A stretch of 64,000 bases of DNA from Prauserella halophila (GTDB lineage: Bacteria > Actinomycetota > Actinomycetes > Mycobacteriales > Pseudonocardiaceae), in contig NZ_JAMTCQ010000009.1 of the NCBI RefSeq assembly GCF_024171895.1, positions 223,318-287,317 on the forward strand. The letters are read 5' to 3'. The position numbers were made by a program, and so were the translations under genes. The notes under the pieces are model-generated. The model did not search any database. It was not told the DNA's origin and saw only the letters and a program-made list of their open reading frames with translations. The stretch's first letter is position 1. Every line of letters begins with the position of its first letter. This document shows, one piece after another, positions 36,015 to 46,395 of this stretch.

Positions 36015-36661
36015 CGCCGATGCACGAGTGGGACCCCTCGGACGGGGACGCGCTGTACCAGAGCTGGGGACCGGAGCACGACTCCCCGGACCGCTTCGAC
36101 CTCGGCAGCCTGCCACGGCAGCCGCGGTCCGGGCGATCCTCGCCCGGATGGCCGACCGGACAACCTCCCTCGGAACAGCCGGCCAGGGAACCGCGGCCGC
36201 CCACGCCGCGCCGCAGCTCGTCGTCACCGTCCTTCCCGCCCGCTTCGCAGGGCGGCTCGCAGGATGGAACCGCGCGTGGCGGGGCTGCGGAGCAGGCCGG
36301 GCCGCAGCGGCTGCACCGGTCGCTGGTGCGGCCGTACGCACGCACGGGCGGCCGGGTCGCGCCCGCGACCGACCTGCAACTCGAATCGCTGGTCTCGGCC
36401 TACGACGTGGCGGGTGCGATCGCGTCCGGAGCGGTGGCCTCGACGATGCAGCGATTCATCTGCGACCTGTGTGCGGAGGAGGTCAAGTCGATCGCCGAGA
36501 TCGCCGCGTACGCACGCCTGCCACTGGGCGTGGTGAAGGTGATCGTGTCCGACCTGGCCGACGCAGGCGCGGTGTCGATCCAGCGACCCGGCATGGTGAC
36601 CGGCGATCGCTCTTCGCAGGCGTTCATGGAACGCATCCTGGAAGGCCTCAAGTCGCTGTAA
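36011..36661 (+). CDS. cvnC: Second conservon DUF742 protein (CvnC paralogue)
   Basis: This 216-aa protein starts at GTG 36011, overlapping the preceding stop as GTGA. DUF742 covers residues ~95-216 ([55 protein letters not shown]), clearly homologous to the first CvnC, including the Cys pair CDLC matching CGLC there. The N-terminal ~90 residues are Pro/Ser-rich and disordered. It completes an A-B-C-D-B-C order. It ends 39 nt before the convergent helicase-associated gene, with a 20-bp tandem repeat between. Confidence 0.92.
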   Translation: MTPMHEWDPSDGDALYQSWGPEHDSPDRFDLGSLPRQPRSGRSSPGWPTGQPPSEQPAREPRPPTPRRSSSSPSFPPASQGGSQDGTARGGAAEQAGPQRLHRSLVRPYARTGGRVAPATDLQLESLVSAYDVAGAIASGAVASTMQRFICDLCAEEVKSIAEIAAYARLPLGVVKVIVSDLADAGAVSIQRPGMVTGDRSSQAFMERILEGLKSL

Positions 36662-36663
36662 CC

Positions 36664-36703
36664 CCACGTGCCCTGCGCTCAGACCCGCGTGTTGTGCGTT
36701 CAG
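36664..36703. repeat. 20-bp tandem intergenic repeat, copy B
   Basis: Two 20-nt units with the pattern CC(A/G)CGTG-N3-TGCG-(C/T)TCAG fill the gap between the convergent cvnC paralogue and the helicase-associated gene. The second unit contains CGCGTGTTGTGCGTTCAG. It aligns over ~40 nt with 12003-12042 and runs into the last codon of the minus-strand gene. Confidence 0.6.
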
Positions 36704-38937
36704 GCTTCGACGAGGGCGGCCGACGTGATGCGGTGCAGTGGGTAGCGTTCGTTGTCGGAACCCTCGAGGATGCCGCTGCCGACGCGGACGGGGGTGACGA
36801 TGCGCTGGGTGGCGGTGCCGTGGGAATCGACGAACCCGATCCACACCTCGCGCTGTTCGCGCGTGGCCTGGGAGAGCAGGGCCATCGTCGCCGACGTGTC
36901 CGCCCCGCCGCCGCCCGCGGGCAGGCGGACGGTGGTGCCGCGCCGGGTCGTGGCCGCGCGGTCGCCCGCACGGACGTGTGCCAGCACGGCCGAGACCTGT
37001 TCCTCGCTGATCGGCGCCGGTGCATGGCTGGACCGCTGGGTGGGCCTGTTCCGGGCCGGAATCCGCCGTCCACTCGGGCGCAGGTCGAGGATGCGGCCGT
37101 CGGGCCCCTCCGCGGCGGGCGTGAACCCGGCACCGCGCAGCGCATCGAGTAGTTCGGCCAGCGGATGCGGGCTGACGAGCACGGTCGGTGCGATCTTGCG
37201 CAACGCGTAGTCGCTGCCCACCGAATGCGCCATCACCTCGGCGATGAGCACCTCGTCGTCGCAGCGCAGGAACGAGGCCGCCGCGCCGCCGCGGAGCCGG
37301 CCGTGGCGGCGGGCCACGTCGTCGATCAGGTACGTGAGGCCCTGCGGAACGGGTGTCGCCGAGCGGGTACGGAACAGTTCGTGCAGGTCGTCGGCGGTGC
37401 GGCCGGTGTCGAGCGCTCGCCGCACCGACGCCTCGGTGACGCGATAGACCGTTGCGTGGCCTGCGGATTCGACGTCGGCGACCGCGGTGACCTCCGTGGC
37501 CAGGTCGGCCTCGAGCGGGCCCGGCGCCACAACGGTCAGGTCGGCCTGCACGAGCACCTCCCCGACGGGCGTGGGCATGGCGTCGGCCATGGCGCTCGCC
37601 GCGTTGTGCGGGTCGTCCTCGAGCAGGGCCGACGCGGCAGCGGTGATCGCGCCGAGCGCCACCATGCCGAGCGCCGCGCCCTCGGACATCGTCGCGCGCG
37701 CGATGTCGTCGCGCAGCCGTCCGCCCTTGCGCGGTGCGTGCCACGCGAGGTGGGCGACGAGCTCGTCGACACTCTTCACGCCCGCGCCGCCCGGGAGGCC
37801 GGACAGAGTCGACAGGACCCGTCTGCGCAGCATCGGCGCGTTCGGCCTGCGCAGTTCCTCGGACAACGCCGCGAGCGCCTTGTCCTTCTCGTCGCGCTGC
37901 CCGGCCAGTCCCGGCAGGCGCGGCAGCTCGAGCCACGCCTGCGCCAGCGTCATCCACCGGATCGCGGACGGCGACGACAACCACGAATCGGTCAGCGTGG
38001 TCGGCACCCATTCGGGCGTGGCGTCGTCACTGGCCGCCACGAGGCCGGCACCGGCGACGACCTCGGCGAGCAGAGCCAGCCGGGTTTCGTCGACGTCGAT
38101 CTCGCGGGCCAGCCGTTTGACCTCGCGCACGCCGAGCCCGCCCGACTTCAGCACCGGCGACGGGGTGTCGGACCAGGTGCGCAACAGCGACTCGGCATGG
38201 CGCAGCAGTTCCATCGCCTCGCCCGCGCCCGCCTCATCCACAGTGGACTGTCCGTGCGGATGGACGGGCAGCTCCGGTTCGGCGAGTTCGCCGGGCCGGT
38301 GGATCGCGCCGCCGCGCAGCCTCAGCCCGAGTTCGCGGGGCAACTCGACGGTCGCCTCGTCCCGCCGGATCAACAGCCCGCGTGCGAGCAGCTTTTGTAC
38401 GGGTGTCTCGGCGAGTTCCCACGGCACGTCGGCCGCGGCGTCGCGCGTGCGGCCGATCGGCGGGCCCGCCGACAGCTTCTGCAGCAGCGCACGTTCGTCC
38501 TCGCCGAGGTCGAGCGCGTCGGGCTCGGTGCCGGCAAGTGACGGCACCGAGTCGCCGAGGCCTGCGGGAAACGGGCCGAACGTCTCCCTGGCGCCCGGTG
38601 GGATCTGGATCTCGCCGGAATCGGGGTCGTCCCACGCCAGCGCCAGCTCGAACAGGCCGGCAGGCGCGGGCTCGTCGCCCAGCAGCTCGGCCAGCCGCTG
38701 CGGCGTGACCGGTTCGGTGTCGGCGCCCGCCACGACGAGTCCCTCGTAGGTGGACAGCGTCGCCGAGTCGAGCTGTTCACAGGCCCTGGCGATCGATCCC
38801 GGGGTGCCTGCCCGGGTCGCGAGGACGGTCGAATCGGACGGCGGTGGCGTCGCCAGGTCCCGGCGAGCGCGCAGCAACGAGGCCATTCGGTCGTCCGGAA
38901 GCGAGCGCAACCAGTCCGCGAGAGCGAGGGCGGGCAT
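36700..38937 (-). CDS. Helicase-associated (XPB_N/Helicase_C_3) and WYL-like protein
   Basis: This 745-aa cytosolic protein is the homologue of M. tuberculosis Rv0862c. It opens ALADWLRSLPDDRMASLLRARRDL, a winged-helix-rich region. A helicase C-terminal XPB-like domain (residues ~500-620) includes VLVQADLTVVAPGPLEADLATEV and VYRVTEASVRRALDTG. It ends in a WYL-like module (REVWIGFVDSHGTATQRIVTPV). It has no Walker motifs, so it is not itself a helicase; a partner role for the XPB helicase is inferred from conserved adjacency in related genomes. Here the two are separated by the 15-kb conservon and transporter block. ATG at 38937 chosen; a CTG/GTG just upstream is possible. Confidence 0.85.
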   Translation of the reverse strand: MPALALADWLRSLPDDRMASLLRARRDLATPPPSDSTVLATRAGTPGSIARACEQLDSATLSTYEGLVVAGADTEPVTPQRLAELLGDEPAPAGLFELALAWDDPDSGEIQIPPGARETFGPFPAGLGDSVPSLAGTEPDALDLGEDERALLQKLSAGPPIGRTRDAAADVPWELAETPVQKLLARGLLIRRDEATVELPRELGLRLRGGAIHRPGELAEPELPVHPHGQSTVDEAGAGEAMELLRHAESLLRTWSDTPSPVLKSGGLGVREVKRLAREIDVDETRLALLAEVVAGAGLVAASDDATPEWVPTTLTDSWLSSPSAIRWMTLAQAWLELPRLPGLAGQRDEKDKALAALSEELRRPNAPMLRRRVLSTLSGLPGGAGVKSVDELVAHLAWHAPRKGGRLRDDIARATMSEGAALGMVALGAITAAASALLEDDPHNAASAMADAMPTPVGEVLVQADLTVVAPGPLEADLATEVTAVADVESAGHATVYRVTEASVRRALDTGRTADDLHELFRTRSATPVPQGLTYLIDDVARRHGRLRGGAAASFLRCDDEVLIAEVMAHSVGSDYALRKIAPTVLVSPHPLAELLDALRGAGFTPAAEGPDGRILDLRPSGRRIPARNRPTQRSSHAPAPISEEQVSAVLAHVRAGDRAATTRRGTTVRLPAGGGGADTSATMALLSQATREQREVWIGFVDSHGTATQRIVTPVRVGSGILEGSDNERYPLHRITSAALVEA

Positions 38938-39080
38938 CGTGACCAGGATATCTCCCGGGTTCCGGCATCGGGCACACTGTGCTGGACTCGACAGGCGCAG
39001 ACTTGACATGCGCAGACTCGACAGGCGCAGGCAGTGTCCGCGGGCGGGCGCATTCGCGGACCGAGGTGATGGAGGACGAC

Positions 39081-39269
39081 GTGGCCAAGGCCAGCGAGCG
39101 GAACGACCACCGGATCGACCCGGAATGGCCGGAGGCGGACGACGGTCACCCCGTGTCGGAACTCGCCGCCGATCGGCAGGGCGCGCTGTCGCCTTTCGGG
39201 GACGTGTCGTTCCCGCTCGACACGGTGCCGTACGACCACCCGCACACCGAGATCAACAAGCGGTCCTGA
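39081..39269 (+). CDS. Small conserved actinobacterial protein
   Basis: This is a 62-aa hydrophilic protein: AKASERNDHRIDPEWPEADD, then HPVSELAADRQGALSPFG, then VSFPLDTVPYDHPHTEINKRS. GGAGG at 39071-39075 is 5 nt before the GTG. An ATG at 39069 would place that site inside the gene. No domain is recognised, and no signal peptide or membrane segment is present. It is divergent from the helicase-associated gene and occupies the position of M. tuberculosis Rv0863, also a small protein, between Rv0862c and moaC2. Function unknown. Confidence 0.75.
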   Translation: MAKASERNDHRIDPEWPEADDGHPVSELAADRQGALSPFGDVSFPLDTVPYDHPHTEINKRS

Positions 39270-39415
39270 CCCCGGTTGCCGCGCCGCCGGTGAGCGGCGA
39301 GAAGCCGGCGTGAAGTTACTGACCGGTCACCCGGTCGGGGGCCGGTGGCGCGCGGCGCCCGGCTAGTGTTGACGGGCGAATCATGCAGGTTCCCTGACGA
39401 CACGGGGGTAGCGAC

Positions 39416-40819
<1,404 letters not shown>

Positions 40820-40829
40820 CCTCGACGGT

Positions 40830-41378
40830 GTGAGCGAGCCAACGAGGGAACTCAGCCACGTCGACGAGTCGGGCAACGCCCGGATGGTCGACGTGTCCGC
40901 CAAGGACGTCACCGCGCGCACGGCCGTCGCCAGCGGCCGGATGCGCACGACCGCGGAGGTCGTCGACCTGATCTCGGGAGGTGGCCTGCCGAAGGGCGAT
41001 GCGCTGGCCACCGCCCGGATCGCGGGCGTGATGGGGGCGAAGAAGACGCCCGAACTCGTTCCGCTGTGCCATCAGATCGCGCTGACGAAGGTGGACGTGA
41101 GCTTCGAACTCGAAGAGGCCGCGGTGCGCATCGAGGGAATGGCACGCACCAGCGACCGGACGGGTGTCGAGATGGAGGCGCTGACGGCGGTCACGGTCGC
41201 AGGGCTGGCGCTGCACGACATGATCAAAGCCGTCGACCCCGCCGCGACGCTCGACGACGTCCGGCTCGAGTCGAAGGACGGCGGCAAGACCGGGACGTGG
41301 CGGCGCGGTGAACAGGGCTCCGGTGGGCAGGGTTCCGGTGGGCAGGGTTCCGGCGAGGACACGGGCGGTGAGCGATGA
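40830..41378 (+). CDS. moaC: Cyclic pyranopterin monophosphate synthase MoaC
   Basis: MoaC converts the MoaA product 3',8-cyclo-GTP to cyclic pyranopterin monophosphate. The 182-aa protein shows SHVDESGNARMVDVSAKDVTAR, the active-site block KKTPELVPLCHQIALTKVDV and GVEMEALTAVTVAGLALHDMIKAVD, all highly conserved. GTG 40830 starts 10 nt after malic enzyme without a clear ribosome site, so coupling is likely. The C-terminal tail is an additional GQGSGGQGSGGQGSG run produced by a 15-bp tandem repeat (near 41318-41355) and is not needed for the fold. Its stop overlaps the next gene by ATGA. Confidence 0.95.
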   Translation: MSEPTRELSHVDESGNARMVDVSAKDVTARTAVASGRMRTTAEVVDLISGGGLPKGDALATARIAGVMGAKKTPELVPLCHQIALTKVDVSFELEEAAVRIEGMARTSDRTGVEMEALTAVTVAGLALHDMIKAVDPAATLDDVRLESKDGGKTGTWRRGEQGSGGQGSGGQGSGEDTGGER

Positions 41379-42400
41379 GTCGTGAGGCCAGGGTCGTCGT
41401 CGCGTCGAACCGGGCGTCGACGGGCGTGTACGAGGACCGGACCGGCCCGCTGATCGCGGCGTGGCTGACCTCGCACGGTTACACGACGCCCGATCCGATC
41501 GTCGTCGGCGACGGTGATCCGGTGGAACAGGCGCTGCGCGACTGTGTCGCCGGCGGCGTCGACGTCGTCGTCACGACCGGCGGTACCGGCATCTCACCGA
41601 CCGATCGCACCCCGGAGGCGACCGCCGCGGTGCTGGATCGCGAGGTGCCGGGGCTGGCGGACGCCGTGCGGGCCGCAGGGGCCGACGCCGTGCCCGCGGC
41701 GATGCTGTCGCGCGGGGTCGCCGGTGCGGCGGGACGGACGCTGATCGTGAACCTGCCCGGATCGACCGGTGGGGTGAAAGACGGGCTCGGCGTGCTCGAG
41801 TCGGTGCTGGACCACGCCGTCGACCAGCTCCGGGGCGGTGACCACGTGCGGGGCAGTGATCATGTGCACGACAGTGATCATGTCCACGGCGGTGAGCAGG
41901 TGTCGGGCGGTGAGCAGGTGTCGGGCGGTGAGCAGGTGCACGGTGGCGACCCGGTGGGAGCGGAAGCCGGTGCCGCGGTGCGGATTCTGCGGGCCGACGT
42001 CACCGAGGAGCCGCTGTCGGTCGACGACCACGCCGAGCTGGTGGGTGAGGATGCGGCGGGGGCGGTCGTGACCTTCAGCGGGGTGGTGCGCGATCACGAC
42101 GGCGGTCGCACCGTGTCGTCCCTGTACTACGAAGGCCACCCGTCGGCACCGTCGGTCGTGGCCGACGTCGTCACGGAGGTGGCGAACCGCCGCACGGGCG
42201 TACGGGCGGTCGCCGTCAGCCATCGCATCGGATCGCTGCAGATCGGTGACGTGGCGCTGGCGTGTGCGGTCGCCGCGGAGCACCGCGGTGAGGCGTTCGC
42301 GACCTGCTCGGACCTGGTCGACGAGGTCAAGGCGCGGCTGCCGGTGTGGAAACACCAGTGGTTCACCGACGGCACCGACGAGTGGGTCAACAGCCCCTGA
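41375..42400 (+). CDS. Mog-MoaE fusion protein
   Basis: This single 341-aa chain has two cofactor enzymes. Residues 1-155 are a Mog/MogA domain that adenylylates molybdopterin (VVVASNRASTGVYEDRTG, TTGGTGISPTDRTPEAT, VNLPGSTGGVKDGL). Residues ~205-341 are MoaE, the large subunit of molybdopterin synthase (VVTFSGVVRDHDGG, LYYEGHPSAP, VSHRIGSLQIGDVALACAVAAEHR, VKARLPVWKHQWF). MoaE works with the thiocarboxylated tail of MoaD at 44445. In M. tuberculosis the same two activities are separate neighbouring genes (mog, moaE2). The linker (156-205) contains seven hexapeptide repeats rich in His, Asp and Glu. ATG at 41375 overlaps the moaC stop. Confidence 0.93.
   Translation: MSREARVVVASNRASTGVYEDRTGPLIAAWLTSHGYTTPDPIVVGDGDPVEQALRDCVAGGVDVVVTTGGTGISPTDRTPEATAAVLDREVPGLADAVRAAGADAVPAAMLSRGVAGAAGRTLIVNLPGSTGGVKDGLGVLESVLDHAVDQLRGGDHVRGSDHVHDSDHVHGGEQVSGGEQVSGGEQVHGGDPVGAEAGAAVRILRADVTEEPLSVDDHAELVGEDAAGAVVTFSGVVRDHDGGRTVSSLYYEGHPSAPSVVADVVTEVANRRTGVRAVAVSHRIGSLQIGDVALACAVAAEHRGEAFATCSDLVDEVKARLPVWKHQWFTDGTDEWVNSP
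41831..41956 (+). repeat. 18-bp coding minisatellite in the Mog-MoaE linker
   Basis: Seven in-frame 18-bp units encode hexapeptides of the pattern (R/H/S)(G/D)(G/S)(D/E)(H/Q/P)V: RGGDHV, RGSDHV, HDSDHV, HGGEQV, SGGEQV, SGGEQV, HGGDPV. Units five and six are identical, suggesting recent slippage. Confidence 0.9.
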
Positions 42401-42627
42401 CCGCAGCCCTGTGACCGCAGGCCGTGCCGGGATCGCGGTGCAGGCGGGGCGCACCCGTGGTCAGGGTGGCCCGGCTCGGATTCGGCCGGCCCGGGCGGGC
42501 CGGCTGCCGTGAGTCGGGACGGCGCGGGGCGGAATGGTGCGAGTGCCCCGGGCACTGCTCCGTCCGTGGGAGTGCGCCCGCTGACATTCGCATCAAGCCG
42601 GTTGGTCGATAAGGTCCCGGACAGGCG

Positions 42628-42666
42628 TAGGGCCCCACCGTCCGGGGGACACGGTGGGGCCCTACG
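42628..42666. terminator. Bidirectional terminator between mog-moaE and rpfA
   Basis: A perfect 15-bp inverted repeat (GTAGGGCCCCACCGT and its complement) has a 9-nt loop and sits between convergent genes. It is the main feature of the 337-nt gap 42401-42737; the rest of that gap shows no gene. Confidence 0.88.
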
Positions 42667-42737
42667 TGCCGAGCGGGGTCGGTGACCGACACCGCTCGGC
42701 ATCCGCGCCGTTCGGGAGCGCGGTCGGAGTCAGTCGA

Positions 42738-43740
<1,003 letters not shown>

Positions 43741-44444
43741 GGCCGTTTCCGTTCCGAGATCTTTCACTCTTCGTGAGGCTTGTGTCACGCCGTTTCGGCG
43801 CGAATGGACCGTTCGTGAAGTCCACTTCGCACCGGTGTATACCGGCAAACCGGACACCTCCCGCGGTCCTGGAGGAGTGTGGACAGCTCCGTGTTGCCGC
43901 AGTCGGTCGGCCGGGTGGCGGCCGGGCGAACTCGCCGGTAACTCCGATGGGGCGATGGTCCGGGGTGATGGTCCGGACAGGTGCAGGATCGCCACCTGCG
44001 GGCCGGTCCGCCGCCGTGCGTCCGTCGTCCGGACCACTGCGCCCCGTGTCGCGTGAGGGGCTCCGGTCCGGACGAATCGCCCACACGAGTCAACGGCTTC
44101 CGAACTGCCTGGCGTCCGAACTGCCTAGTGTCCGCGCGGTGGGGTGGCCGAACCGCGCAGTGTTTGAAGCGCGCAGTGTTCGAAGCGCGCAGTGTTCGAG
44201 TTGTGAGGTGGTCGAGCTGTGCGGTTCGCGCTGTCGAAAGGTCCGGACGACCGGCGGGGCAGCCCGCGCCGGTGCGATCGCCGGGCTGCGGGACCGCACG
44301 CCGGAGCCGCTCGCCTTGCAGGCGCGTGGTGCCGCCTGCAAGACGGTATGAGCCCTACCTGTCCGGGCCTCGGCGGGTCCGGTCCGAGTGCCGGCAGCAG
44401 CCGATGTCAGCGGAACTCAGCCGTGCCGGGCTCGTGCCGGCGAT
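43741..44444. other. Gene-free region upstream of rpfA and downstream of moaD
   Basis: About 700 nt carry only frames with non-protein-like composition. The longest, 204 codons at 43737-44351 on the plus strand, is rich in Arg, Ser and Pro, has no good ribosome site and crosses the 16-bp repeat array, so I did not call it. The array at 44101-44228 is the only structured feature seen. Confidence 0.6.
44101..44228. repeat. Eight-unit degenerate 16-bp tandem repeat
   Basis: Reading in 16-nt steps from 44101 gives CGAACTGCCTGGCGTC, CGAACTGCCTAGTGTC, a diverged unit, CGAACCGCGCAGTGTT, TGAAGCGCGCAGTGTT, CGAAGCGCGCAGTGTT and two more diverged units starting CGAG. The period is not a multiple of three and no gene covers it. 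It lies past the 3' end of moaD. Confidence 0.8.
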
Positions 44445-44711
44445 TCAGCCCCCTGCGAACGGCGGCAGCACGTCGAACTCGCCCTCGGGCGGCAGTGGGC
44501 GCTCCGTGTCGCGTACGGCGACGCCGTCGACGAGAAAGCTTGCGGCGTCGAGGATGCGCGGCAGCGAGCCGGGATGGCGCGTGCGCAGTGCGGCGACCGC
44601 GTCGGCCACCGTGGCACCGGCGGGCAGTTCCAGGGCCTCGGATTCGACTCCTGCGGCCGCGCGGGCGGACGCGAAGTACCGCACGCGCACTGTCGTCACG
44701 GCAACCGGCAC
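44445..44711 (-). CDS. moaD: Molybdopterin synthase sulfur carrier MoaD
   Basis: This 88-aa ubiquitin-fold sulfur carrier ends in the diagnostic Gly-Gly (VLPPFAGG). The tail is adenylylated, thiocarboxylated and inserted into MoaE to deliver sulfur to precursor Z. The fold is recognisable from VRVRYFASARAAAGVESEALEL, TVADAVAALRTRHP and the VDGVAV strand. It starts 4 nt after moaA on the minus strand, in operon with it, while its partner MoaE is on the other strand beyond rpfA, matching moaD2 (Rv0868c). Confidence 0.93.
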   Translation of the reverse strand: MPVAVTTVRVRYFASARAAAGVESEALELPAGATVADAVAALRTRHPGSLPRILDAASFLVDGVAVRDTERPLPPEGEFDVLPPFAGG

Positions 44712-44715
44712 GCGG

Positions 44716-45852
44716 TCAGCCCCCGATCGAACTCATCGGCCGGAGCGGCTGTGCGAATCCGGCGTCGTTGATCTCGTGTCCGGCGAGTTTGCCCCACATC
44801 GTGTCGCGCCAGACGTTGGCGACGTCCTCGTCGCTCGCACCGCCGCGCAACAGCATGCGCAGGTCGGTCTCGTCGGTGCTGAACAGGCAGGAGCGGACCG
44901 CGCCGTCGGCGGTCAGCCGGGTGCGTTCACAGGCGGCGCAGAACGGCCTCGTCACCGACGGAATCACGCCCACCTCGGCCGGCCCGCCGTCGACGAGCCA
45001 GCGTTCGGCGGGAGCGCCGCCGCGTTCGGCGGGGCTCGGGGTGAGCGTGAACTCGGTGGAGAGCAGGTCGAGGATCTCGGTCGCGGTGATCATGTTCGCC
45101 CGGTCCCAGCCGTGCTGGGCGTCGAGCGGCATCTGCTCGATGAATCGCAGGTGGTAGCCGTTATCCAGCGCGAACCGCAGCAGCGAGGTCGCCTCGTGGT
45201 CGTTCTCGCCGCGGATGAGCACGGCGTTGATCTTGACCGGTTCGAGGCCGGCGTCGCGGGCGGCGGCCAGTCCGTCGAGTACGTGGCGCAGCCGGTCGCG
45301 GCGGGTGATGCGCTCGAACGTCTCCGGGTTCACGGAGTCGAGCGAGACGTTGATCCGGTTCAGGCCGGCCTCGGCGAACGCCCCGGCGCGCTTGGCGAAG
45401 CCGATGCCGTTCGTCGTCATCGACAGCCGGGGTCGCGGTTCGAGCGAGGTGATCCTCGCGACCAGGTCTTCGAGGTTCGGGCGCAGCAGTGGTTCCCCGC
45501 CGGTGAGGCGGATGTCGGTCACGCCGAGCCTGCTGACGGCGATGTCCATCAGGCGAACGAGCTCGTCGTCGCTGAGGACCTGTTCGCCGGGCATCCACTC
45601 GAGCCCCTCGGCGGGCATGCAGTAGCTGCACCGCAGGTTGCACTTGTCGGTCAGCGACACGCGCAGGTCGGTGGCGACCCTGCCGAACGTGTCGATCAGT
45701 GCCGGATTGTCCGGTCGCGGCGTGGCCGTACCTGGGCCGGAGGCACGCGCGCCGGGCACCGCGGGGGTGCCGAGGTTCACCGCGGTCTCCGTGCCGTTCC
45801 CGGTGTCGTGACCTGTCGCGTGGCCTGCCGCCGATTCCACTGCCATTGCCAC
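44716..45852 (-). CDS. moaA: GTP 3',8-cyclase MoaA (radical SAM)
   Basis: This 378-aa radical-SAM enzyme starts molybdopterin synthesis from GTP. The SAM cluster motif is CNLRCSYC near residue 71, the SAM-binding GGE is in RLTGGEPLLRP, and the second, substrate-binding cluster uses FCAACERTRL with a third Cys in VRSCLFS. It terminates in the conserved Gly-Gly (SIGG) required for activity. The first ~50 residues are an Ala/Gly/Thr-rich extension of doubtful reality; the core begins at LIDTFGRVATDLRVSLT. It is divergent from the HTH-TOBE gene, with perfect palindromes between the starts. Confidence 0.95.
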   Translation of the reverse strand: MAMAVESAAGHATGHDTGNGTETAVNLGTPAVPGARASGPGTATPRPDNPALIDTFGRVATDLRVSLTDKCNLRCSYCMPAEGLEWMPGEQVLSDDELVRLMDIAVSRLGVTDIRLTGGEPLLRPNLEDLVARITSLEPRPRLSMTTNGIGFAKRAGAFAEAGLNRINVSLDSVNPETFERITRRDRLRHVLDGLAAARDAGLEPVKINAVLIRGENDHEATSLLRFALDNGYHLRFIEQMPLDAQHGWDRANMITATEILDLLSTEFTLTPSPAERGGAPAERWLVDGGPAEVGVIPSVTRPFCAACERTRLTADGAVRSCLFSTDETDLRMLLRGGASDEDVANVWRDTMWGKLAGHEINDAGFAQPLRPMSSIGG

Positions 45853-45935
45853 TCAGCCTAGTGCCGGACCCCGACAGGGTGTGAGATCGCGAAGGCACCG
45901 AATCCGACCGGATTTGCCGTTCGATCATGTTATTT

Positions 45936-45955
45936 CCGCAGCTGCGGCGATATCG
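45936..45955. promoter_or_regulatory. Adjacent palindromes between moaA and the HTH-TOBE gene
   Basis: CCGCAGCTGCGG (45936-45947) and CGATATCG (45948-45955) are perfect palindromes placed back to back in the AT-rich 111-nt divergent interval, ending 8 nt before the TOBE-gene start. They are candidate sites for the adjacent HTH-TOBE regulator. Confidence 0.45.
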
Positions 45956-45963
45956 TTCAGATT

Positions 45964-46395
45964 ATGACGCATTTTCGGTTCTCCGACGCGGCGAGATTGC
46001 TGGGCGTCAGCGACGACACGGTTCGCAGGTGGGTGCGGGCCGGACAGCTCGAGGCGGGCGAGGACGACGCGGGCCGCAAAGTGGTCGACGGCGCGGAGCT
46101 GGCGGCGTTCGCCAGGAGGCAGGCGGTGAAGTCGTCGGAGGAGGACCGGACGGCCGAGTCGGCCGACCCGACCGAGATCGGCAGGTCGGCGCGGAACCGG
46201 TTCGTCGGCCTCGTCACCGATGTCGCGGCCGACGGGGTCATGGCCCAGGTCGAGGTGCAGTGCGGGCCGCACCGCGTGGTGTCGCTGATGAGTGCGGAGG
46301 CGGTCAGGGAACTGGGCCTGAAGCCGGGTGAGCTCGCGGTGACGGTGGTGAAGGCGACGCAGGTGATCGTCGAGACGCCGCGAGGTGGCCGATGA
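45964..46395 (+). CDS. Molybdate-responsive HTH-TOBE protein
   Basis: This 143-aa protein has an excisionase/MerR-type helix-turn-helix at residues 1-50 (FRFSDAARLLGVSDDTVRRWVRAGQLEAG, DGAELAAFARRQ). After a charged linker, one TOBE/Mop domain follows at ~78-143 (SARNRFVGLVTDVAADGVMAQVEV, GELAVTVVKATQVIVE). TOBE domains bind molybdate or tungstate, so this is probably a molybdate-sensing repressor or a storage protein with DNA-binding ability. It overlaps modA by ATGA, making it the first gene of the modABC operon, and is placed to control both that operon and divergent moaA-moaD. Confidence 0.88.
   Translation: MTHFRFSDAARLLGVSDDTVRRWVRAGQLEAGEDDAGRKVVDGAELAAFARRQAVKSSEEDRTAESADPTEIGRSARNRFVGLVTDVAADGVMAQVEVQCGPHRVVSLMSAEAVRELGLKPGELAVTVVKATQVIVETPRGGR

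Noticed and set aside
44101..44228. CRISPR array
   Set aside because: The units are contiguous 16-bp repeats without unique spacers, and no cas genes are nearby.
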